From assembly GCA_947464705.1 (NCBI GenBank), contig CANHYD010000014.1, positions 1-16,206 on the forward strand: a stretch of 16,206 nt of DNA, given 5' to 3'. This document shows positions 1 to 6,120 of this stretch, piece after piece. The notes beneath the pieces are model-generated. The model searched no databases. It was not told where the DNA came from and saw nothing but the letters and a program-made list of their open reading frames with translations. A program made the translations under genes and the position numbers. The DNA comes from Verrucomicrobiota bacterium. Its GTDB lineage: Bacteria; Verrucomicrobiota; Verrucomicrobiia; Limisphaerales; UBA9464. The number at the start of each line of letters is the position of its first letter. Positions within the stretch are counted from its first letter, which is position 1.

Positions 1-1334
1 CGCGATTGCATGTCGGGGCTGCGCGGATCCCCCAGAATGGAACGGTGTCCCAACGCGCGCGGACCAAATTCCATGCGCCCTTGAACCCATCCCACCACCT
101 TGCCTGCGATCAACGCCTCCACAACGCGATCCAGCAACGCCTCCGCATCCAGTCGTTCCCAGACCGCATCCAATCGCTTCAAGGAAGCCTCCACCGCTTG
201 CGGCGTCTCTTCAGGCCCCAGGAATCCCCCGCCCATGGAGTCGGAGGCGGTCGGGGTTCGCGGAGCGGCCAAGCCACCGCGTTCCAAAGGCCCATGCCAG
301 GCCGCCAAGGCGGCACCCAAGGCAGCGCCAGCGTCACCGGCAGCGGGCTGAATCCAAAGTTTCTGGAACGGCCCCTCCCGCAGAATCCGACCATTGGCCA
401 CGCAGTTCAGGGCCACCCCACCGGCCAGACATAAGTGGGCGGAGCCGGTTTGTTTGTGGGCGCGCTGGACCAATCCCAATAAGGCCCGTTCGGTCACCCC
501 TTGTATGGATCGCGCCAGATCGAGATGACGTTTCTCCAGAGGCTCATCCGGACGACGGGGCGGCCCACCGAACCGGTCATGAAAACGCGCATTCGTCAGG
601 TGATCCTCGGCCAGTGGATCCAAGTAGTCCAAATTGAGCCGGAAGGAACCGTCCTCATGCAGGGAAATCACGTCTTCCAAAAGGGTCTCCACCCAGCGCG
701 GTTCGCCATAGGGTGCCAGGCCCATGAGCTTGTACTCGCCGGAGTTGACGCGGAATCCGCAATAGGCGGTGAACGCCGAGTACAAAAGCCCCAGCGAATG
801 AGGGAAATGAATCTCCTCCAAGGGCTCAACTCCGGCGCCAAATCCGCGGGCGATGGCGGTGGTGGCCCATTCTCCGACGCCATCCACTGTCAGGATGGCC
901 GCCTCGGGAAAGGGCGACGCAAGAAACGCACTGGCCGCATGTGCCTCGTGATGGGTGGTGAAGAGGATCGGGCACTCGGACCGCAGCCCAGGCAGCGCGG
1001 ATCGGATGCGTCCACGAAGGTCCAAGCGTCCGCCCAACCAATCCGGAATGGCCCGGGCAAAAGCGCGACCTCCCCGAGGGGCCCAACCCAAAAACACCTC
1101 CAGAGTGCGACTAAACTTCAGGATGGGTTTCTCGTAGAAGGCTACGGCCTCCAAATCGCCGGCAGTGATGCCCGCCTGATCCAGACAGGATCGAATGGAA
1201 CGTTCCGGAAACCGCGCATCATTCTTGCGACGCGACAATCGTTCCTCCTGCACCGCCGCCAGAATTCGTCCATCACCCAAGAGGGCTGCCGCCGAGTCGT
1301 GGTACAAGCCCGAGATGCCGAGGACGTATCGCAT
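1..1334 (-). CDS. NodU/CmcH-family carbamoyltransferase, 3' end missing at window edge
   Basis: The frame is open from an ATG at 1334 to the left edge, giving 444 codons of a family that is usually about 550-600 residues. Family members move a carbamoyl group from carbamoyl phosphate, via carbamoyl-adenylate, onto a hydroxyl of a sugar or natural product. The N-terminal Kae1-like domain shows HHEAH at residues 128-132 (spaced like the TobZ iron-binding histidines), TVDGVGEWATT around 149-159, GGVALN at 305-310 and an Asp at 334 in PAAGDAG. The C-terminal carbamoyltransferase domain begins with GRMEFGPRALGHRS at 419-432, and the rest lies outside the window. It starts 21 bases after the DUF5989 gene and is probably cotranscribed with it. 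No Shine-Dalgarno is visible. The family call is secure; the acceptor substrate is unknown. Confidence 0.93.
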   Translation of the reverse strand, partial: MRYVLGISGLYHDSAAALLGDGRILAAVQEERLSRRKNDARFPERSIRSCLDQAGITAGDLEAVAFYEKPILKFSRTLEVFLGWAPRGGRAFARAIPDWLGGRLDLRGRIRSALPGLRSECPILFTTHHEAHAASAFLASPFPEAAILTVDGVGEWATTAIARGFGAGVEPLEEIHFPHSLGLLYSAFTAYCGFRVNSGEYKLMGLAPYGEPRWVETLLEDVISLHEDGSFRLNLDYLDPLAEDHLTNARFHDRFGGPPRRPDEPLEKRHLDLARSIQGVTERALLGLVQRAHKQTGSAHLCLAGGVALNCVANGRILREGPFQKLWIQPAAGDAGAALGAALAAWHGPLERGGLAAPRTPTASDSMGGGFLGPEETPQAVEASLKRLDAVWERLDAEALLDRVVEALIAGKVVGWVQGRMEFGPRALGHRSILGDPRSPDMQS

Positions 1335-1355
1335 GATAGGCCGTGGATCGGCGGT

Positions 1356-1508
1356 TCAGAGGAAGGGGTACAAAAAAGGCGCGACTGCAGAGCTGGACGA
1401 AAAGACCACCACCGCCCCGAGGAGCAGCAGGATCAAGATCAAGGGCGCGAGCCACCATTTCTTCTCCCGCCCCAGGAATCGGGCAAAATCTTTGAAAACG
1501 GACCACAT
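1356..1508 (-). CDS. DUF5989 family small membrane protein (50 aa)
   Basis: This 50-residue protein starts with an amphipathic stretch (MWSVFKDFARFLGREKKWW), followed by one hydrophobic helix at about residues 19-37 and a tail ending AVAPFLYPFL. The REKKWWL...SAVAPFLY pattern matches my memory of DUF5989, a family of tiny single-pass proteins found next to carbamoyltransferases and SGNH/SxtJ-type genes. Its ATG shares one base with the TGA of the upstream SGNH/TPR gene (TGATG), which suggests translational coupling, and the carbamoyltransferase starts 21 bases downstream. It is probably an inner-membrane partner or anchor for its neighbours, but the function is not known. Confidence 0.85.
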   Translation of the reverse strand: MWSVFKDFARFLGREKKWWLAPLILILLLLGAVVVFSSSSAVAPFLYPFL

Positions 1509-3886
1509 CAGCGTTTGCGTTGGGTGGTGGATTGCGGGACGGCCGACAGCATGGCCCGAGCCCGTTCGAGATAAGTCCTGGCCGAGGCGTTGTCGGGTTG
1601 AGCGCGCAACGCCGCCTCGAATTCCACGATGGCATCGGCAAAGCGGGTCTGACGCGCCAAGGCCACACCCAGGTCGATCCGAACCGACGCATTCTGCAAA
1701 TCGGCCTGGACGGCCCGACGCAGCACGGCCTCCGCCTGGGCAGGGCGATCGGCCCGCCCCAGTTCTCCAGCCAGGCGCTGGAGGACGCCCAGGTTGGCGG
1801 GCTCGCGGCGGGCCGCCTCTTCGAAGGCCGCAACGGCGCCGGCGTACTCCTTGCGGGCCGAAAGGAGTTCCCCCAAGCGGACGCACGGCAGCGTGGACTG
1901 GGGGTGTTCGGTCATGGCAAGCGACAACAGGGGGACCGACTCCGCACGACGCCCCATGGCCTCCAGGGTGAGCGCCTTGTTAATCAGGGCTTCGAGATTC
2001 CGGGGGTCTCGTTTCAGGCTCTGATCGAAGACGCTGATGGATTCTTGGAATCGACCCAACTCCCCGTACAACTGACCCAAAGCCAGGGCGGCTTCGACAA
2101 AATCAGGTCGCAGAGCCAAGGCCCGCGATTGAGACTCCACCGCAGCGCGGCGATCTCCGGTCTGGGCTTGAGCTTCGCCCAAGAAATGCCAGGCCACCAC
2201 GTGATCCGGAGCTTCTTGAACCACCCGCTTCCAGGCCTCAACGGCGTTGGTCCAGCGCCGCCCTTGACGCAGGAGCCGAGCGGACTGCTCGGCCAAGTGC
2301 CAGTCTGTCGGATGCTGGGTCACCGCGGACTCCAATGCCTGGATGGAAGCCGCCAACCCAGCCTTCCGAGCCTCCATATTGGCCTCGGCCAAACGGTCAT
2401 CCAAGAATCGGTCCCGGGCCTCCTTGTGACTCTGGAACGAAAACGGCGGCTTCTGGCACAGCGCCCGAACCTGGGTCCACAGCCGGACTCCCGCATGCGA
2501 ATTCCAACCCAGTCGAGTCCGGCACGCCGTCTCGGTCGCCCAGGTCGCCGATGAGGCCGACGACGGCGTCCCCTCGGACAAGCCCATCACCAAGGCCTTG
2601 GCGAACAAACGGGCCAGGCGGTCATTACCCTCGGGCCTCAAGTGGACGTGCTCGAAGAAGAGGTCCGCTCCCGGAGGACGCTGCGGGTCTTCACCCTTGA
2701 GTTCCGCGGCCGCATCCACCAGCAGCACCCGAGGCGAAGCCGCGGCGGCGGCCACCTCACGGGTGATGGCAACAAGGCGCGAATCGGCACGGAATCGAAG
2801 AGTGTCCAGATCACGGGCGGCCTCCAGGTCGGAGGTTCCGCGGGTTCCATCGCCGGCATTGAGACGGGCCAAACCCAACTGAAAGCGGCTTTCGGCATGA
2901 CGCGGAGCCAAGGCCACGGCCTGGGTCCAACTTTCCACGGCACCCGACCAATCACCGGCGGCGTCTTGGGCCCGACCTCGATCGGCAAGGTCTTTCCATT
3001 GCGAGAGGATCTGGGGCGATCCCTCCAGCGGCAGCGAACCGAACGGCGGGCAATCTGGCAAGTTCACCGCCATGGTGCCCAAGAGCACCTGAGCGCCAGA
3101 CTCCACCCCGAAGCGGACCAGATCGGTGAGGTTGCGCCGGTAGGATTCGCGCACGACTTCCAGTCGTGGGTCATCCGCGGCGATCGGGCTCTTGGAAAAC
3201 GTTTCGAGACCAGCCCATCGCGGTGCCAGCGACAACCCGTCGCCCTGCCCCTCTTGGATCCGGAAGATCCACTGGCCGATGGCGGTGCTGCGCAGCAGCA
3301 ATCCGGTGCGCACAACCGCCAGAGACGGCGCTTTCCCGAGGGGATTGCTGGCCGGCCCGAAGGGCCCGTGCACCTCGTTATTGCCCGGATAGACAACCCA
3401 GACATCAGCTCCCAGCCGGATGGAGTCTGAGGCGATCCGACGCAGCGCATGGGAATTCAAGGCGGTGATCGCGGCGTTGAGCACCTCGATCTTCCGGCCG
3501 GGGTATCGAGTCTCCAATTGCGCTTGGAGGAAGCGAGGCATGCCGAATCCGGGTTCCGGATCACCGAGGGCCGCCGACTCACCCAATACCAACACTCGCA
3601 GCGTGCCTGACTCCTTCTGCTGACGAATTTTCAAGGGCCGGGGCATCCGGGCCTGGGTTTCGCCAACATAGGCGGCACCGAAGGCCGGATTGGCTCGGAG
3701 CATTCCGTCCCCAGAATCCAACCAAAAGGCCGTGGGCCGGTGGTGTCCGGACCACCTCAAAGCCCATTCGATGCCCAAAAGGGCAACCACGGGCGCCACG
3801 AGCGCCAATCCACGGAACAGCCATGCGCGCCGGGAATCTGGCGAGGCACAGGTTACCACGGAGGCTGTAGGACCATCGGGGGGCAT
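1508..3886 (-). CDS. Membrane-anchored SGNH-hydrolase-like protein with C-terminal TPR repeats (792 aa)
   Basis: Residues about 22-40 form one hydrophobic helix behind arginines, a likely signal anchor that places the rest outside the inner membrane. An SGNH/GDSL-like domain follows: block I LVLGES with Ser104, a PGNNE stretch at 167-171, and a C-terminal block FEHVHLRPEGN with His415 as likely catalytic residue and Glu412 in the place of the usual Asp. A short TPR-like pair (about 300-362) interrupts this domain. Residues about 508-785 form a superhelix of seven or eight TPR units, a protein-binding surface. Related proteins act as esterases or acyltransferases on glycans, but no substrate can be read here. 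It begins 39 bases after truB and overlaps the DUF5989 start. The start is uncertain because AAGGA lies only one base before the ATG, though no better in-frame start is seen. Confidence 0.82.
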   Translation of the reverse strand: MPPDGPTASVVTCASPDSRRAWLFRGLALVAPVVALLGIEWALRWSGHHRPTAFWLDSGDGMLRANPAFGAAYVGETQARMPRPLKIRQQKESGTLRVLVLGESAALGDPEPGFGMPRFLQAQLETRYPGRKIEVLNAAITALNSHALRRIASDSIRLGADVWVVYPGNNEVHGPFGPASNPLGKAPSLAVVRTGLLLRSTAIGQWIFRIQEGQGDGLSLAPRWAGLETFSKSPIAADDPRLEVVRESYRRNLTDLVRFGVESGAQVLLGTMAVNLPDCPPFGSLPLEGSPQILSQWKDLADRGRAQDAAGDWSGAVESWTQAVALAPRHAESRFQLGLARLNAGDGTRGTSDLEAARDLDTLRFRADSRLVAITREVAAAAASPRVLLVDAAAELKGEDPQRPPGADLFFEHVHLRPEGNDRLARLFAKALVMGLSEGTPSSASSATWATETACRTRLGWNSHAGVRLWTQVRALCQKPPFSFQSHKEARDRFLDDRLAEANMEARKAGLAASIQALESAVTQHPTDWHLAEQSARLLRQGRRWTNAVEAWKRVVQEAPDHVVAWHFLGEAQAQTGDRRAAVESQSRALALRPDFVEAALALGQLYGELGRFQESISVFDQSLKRDPRNLEALINKALTLEAMGRRAESVPLLSLAMTEHPQSTLPCVRLGELLSARKEYAGAVAAFEEAARREPANLGVLQRLAGELGRADRPAQAEAVLRRAVQADLQNASVRIDLGVALARQTRFADAIVEFEAALRAQPDNASARTYLERARAMLSAVPQSTTQRKR

Positions 3887-3925
3887 GTCCTTAGAGGATT
3901 CTGGAGCTCCCCACCACCTGCAAGC

Positions 3926-4648
3926 CTACTCGTAGGATTTGAGCTTCAGGAAGGGGATGATGTGTTTCTCGAGGGTGGGAAGGTCCCACTGGAGAATCTC
4001 CGACAACGGTGCAGCATCGGCCACGTCGAACCGGCCGCTGGTGACGCGACGCAGTCGGGTGAGATGGGCGCCGCAGCCGAGCTTCTGACCCAGATCATGG
4101 GCCAAACTGCGGATGTAGGTTCCTTTGGTGCAGCTCACCCGGAAATAAGCGAAGGGCTCCTCGTAGTCATCAAACCGGTAGGTGTAGACATGGATGGGGC
4201 GAGGCTGGCGGACGACTTCCTGCCCTTTGCGAGCCAGCTTGTAGAGGGGCGTGCCTCCGATCTTGACCGCACTCACCATGGGCGGCGTCTGGAGGATGTC
4301 ACCAGTGAAGGTCACGGCCGCCTCGTTCAGGTCGTCCACCGAGAGGGGCATCACCGGCATGGAGTCCACCAATTCCCCGTCGGCGTCGTAAGAATCGGTG
4401 GTTTCACCGAGCCGCATCACTCCCTCGTACACCTTGTCTGAGGACATCAACCGCTCAGAATACTTTGTCGCCTTGCCCAGCACGAGAATGAGCAGTCCCG
4501 TGGCCATGGGGTCCAGCGTGCCGCAGTGGCCGACCTTGGGGAGGCGGAAGTGGTTGCGCAGTTTGGCGACCACGTCATGGGAGGTCCATGTCGCGGGCTT
4601 GTCGACCAACAAGGCCCCGTCGAGGGGCGAGAGGGTGGGTAAGGCCAT
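3926..4648 (-). CDS. truB: tRNA pseudouridine(55) synthase TruB
   Basis: TruB isomerises uridine 55 in the T-loop of most tRNAs in the cytoplasm. The catalytic motif GHCGTLDPMATGLL puts the nucleophilic aspartate at residue 46. LLVDKPATWTSHDVV near the N-terminus and KGTYIRSLAHDLGQKLGCGAHLTRLRR toward the C-terminus (named here by family, split by conserved KGTYIRSL and GAHLTRLRR) are typical. At 240 residues it is shorter than the 314-residue E. coli enzyme and ends soon after the catalytic domain, so the C-terminal PUA-like domain appears to be absent, as in several short TruB forms. It lies 60 bases after nrnA and 39 before the SGNH/TPR gene. No clear ribosome binding site precedes the ATG. 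Confidence 0.96.
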   Translation of the reverse strand: MALPTLSPLDGALLVDKPATWTSHDVVAKLRNHFRLPKVGHCGTLDPMATGLLILVLGKATKYSERLMSSDKVYEGVMRLGETTDSYDADGELVDSMPVMPLSVDDLNEAAVTFTGDILQTPPMVSAVKIGGTPLYKLARKGQEVVRQPRPIHVYTYRFDDYEEPFAYFRVSCTKGTYIRSLAHDLGQKLGCGAHLTRLRRVTSGRFDVADAAPLSEILQWDLPTLEKHIIPFLKLKSYE

Positions 4649-4708
4649 CGGAAACTTGAAAATCAGAACGGATTGAAGCCGTTGGGGAACTATCGAAGTA
4701 GGCCGCGC

Positions 4709-5698
4709 TCAGGCCGACGCCTTGAGGGATTTGCGGACCTCGTTGAGGACCCGGCGCTGGACTCCCAGAGGCCTTCCCTCGATTCGCGCACCGGCGGCGG
4801 CCTTGTGCCCGCCACCACCGAATCGCTGGGCGATGGAGGCGACATCGACATCGGCCGACTTGGAACGCCAACTCACCCGGGTGACCTCATCGCCGAGCTC
4901 CTCGAAGACCATCGCGACAACCACGCCGTCAATGGCGCGGATATGGTCGATCAGGCCTTCGCTTTCTTCGGTGGAGGCACCCGCTCGGGCGTAGTCGCGC
5001 TTTTTGAGCCAGAAATAGGCCGTCTGACCGTCATCGGACAATCGGAACTGGGTGTAGACGTGGCGCAAGAGGCGAACCCGCGTCATGGGGTAGCTCTGGT
5101 ACACCTCTTGGCAGATCCGACCCAGACCCGCACCTCGTTCTACTAACTCGGCGGCAGTCCGCAGTGTTTCCGGGGTGGTGCTCGGGTACTGGAAGCTGCC
5201 GGTGTCGGTGCTAACCGCCGTAAACAAGCAATCGGCCATCGGTTGGGTCACCTTCCAACCCGCCCATTTGCAAAGGTCGAAAATCAACTCACCCGTGCTC
5301 GGTTCTCGCGGCGAAACCCAGTTGAGCTTGCCGTAGCGGGTGTTGGATGCGTGGTGATCGATGTTCACCAATACCACACCGTCGGGCAAAAATTCGGTGA
5401 CCCGCCCCATCCGGTCCAGGGCCGCGCAGTCCGTGGCGATCACGAGGTCGAACTGACGACCTGAGGTGGGCTTGCGCACGCGTTTGTCCGGATCGAGAAA
5501 CCGCAGCTTGTCGGGCACCGGATCCTGATTCCAGACGGTCACGTCCTTGCCAGCCCCCTCAAGAGCCATCGCCAAGCCAACCTGACTGCCAATGCAGTCG
5601 CCGTCCGGGCGAATGTGCCCGACCACGAGGATCGACTGGGCCGCATCGATCGCGGCCAAGATATTCTCCACCGCCTTGGGCATTTCTGAAGAACGCAT
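4709..5698 (-). CDS. nrnA: DHH/DHHA1 bifunctional oligoribonuclease / pAp phosphatase (NrnA-like)
   Basis: This 329-residue DHH-superfamily phosphoesterase probably degrades short RNA oligonucleotides and/or dephosphorylates 3'-phosphoadenosine 5'-phosphate. The metal ligands are visible: GHIRPDGDCIGS (His28, Asp32, Asp34), ATDCA (Asp90), DHH at 114-116 and STDTGSF (Asp165). The DHHA1 substrate-binding domain ends with the glycine-rich motif GGGGHKAAAG at 294-303. The place between rbfA and truB is a classic one for this family in operons led by nusA-infB. The ATG at 5698 gives the full N-terminus; a second ATG five codons on is possible, and neither has a strong Shine-Dalgarno. Family assignment is firm; the balance between NrnA-type activities is inferred. 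Confidence 0.93.
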   Translation of the reverse strand: MRSSEMPKAVENILAAIDAAQSILVVGHIRPDGDCIGSQVGLAMALEGAGKDVTVWNQDPVPDKLRFLDPDKRVRKPTSGRQFDLVIATDCAALDRMGRVTEFLPDGVVLVNIDHHASNTRYGKLNWVSPREPSTGELIFDLCKWAGWKVTQPMADCLFTAVSTDTGSFQYPSTTPETLRTAAELVERGAGLGRICQEVYQSYPMTRVRLLRHVYTQFRLSDDGQTAYFWLKKRDYARAGASTEESEGLIDHIRAIDGVVVAMVFEELGDEVTRVSWRSKSADVDVASIAQRFGGGGHKAAAGARIEGRPLGVQRRVLNEVRKSLKASA

Positions 5699-5727
5699 GG
5701 CTGGGCAAAGGGGGGACCGCGGGGGCC

Positions 5728-6108
5728 TCAGGCACCCGGAGTCTGGCCTTTCTCGAGACCTTCAAGAATGGCGATCACCCGATTGCCCTTCTCCACGGAT
5801 TCATCGAGCAGGAAGTTAAGGACCGGAGTCCACTTCATGCTCAACTGGGAACCGAGCATCAGCTGGATGTGCTTGGACCGCTGAGCCAACTTCTCGGGGG
5901 CGGCCGACCTCTGCTGGCGGTTGCCCACAAACCCGACGAACACGGTGGCCGACTTGAGGTCCGGGGCCACTTTGACCTCGTTCACCGAGAGCAGCCCCAC
6001 CTCCTCGACATTCAACTCACGGCGCAGCAGTTCGCTGACTTCCCGCCTGAGAAGCTCGGTTACCCGCTGAATACGCCGGCTCGGAGCCGGAGGGAGATGG
6101 GAGGACAC
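5728..6108 (-). CDS. rbfA: 30S ribosome-binding factor RbfA
   Basis: RbfA assists late maturation of the 30S subunit near the 5' end of 16S rRNA and matters at low temperature. The 126-residue product has the usual family length and features: RRIQRVTELLRREVSELLRREL at the N-terminus (first helix), the VNEVKVAPDLKSATVFVGF strand region of the KH fold, and LGSQLSMKWTPVLNFLLDESVEKG toward the C-terminus, where family members carry R-x-x-P-x-L-x-F. The start is a GTG at 6108, 12 bases after the infB stop, and no in-frame ATG exists nearby. That tight spacing suggests coupled translation with infB. Confidence 0.94.
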   Translation of the reverse strand: MSSHLPPAPSRRIQRVTELLRREVSELLRRELNVEEVGLLSVNEVKVAPDLKSATVFVGFVGNRQQRSAAPEKLAQRSKHIQLMLGSQLSMKWTPVLNFLLDESVEKGNRVIAILEGLEKGQTPGA

Positions 6109-6120
6109 GGCAGGAATGCG

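Noticed and set aside
501..1574. Long plus-strand open frame (357 codons) at the left end
   Set aside because: It lies antisense to the carbamoyltransferase and DUF5989 genes, which have clear family motifs. Its own translation is low in recognisable structure, as is usual for antisense frames in GC-rich DNA.
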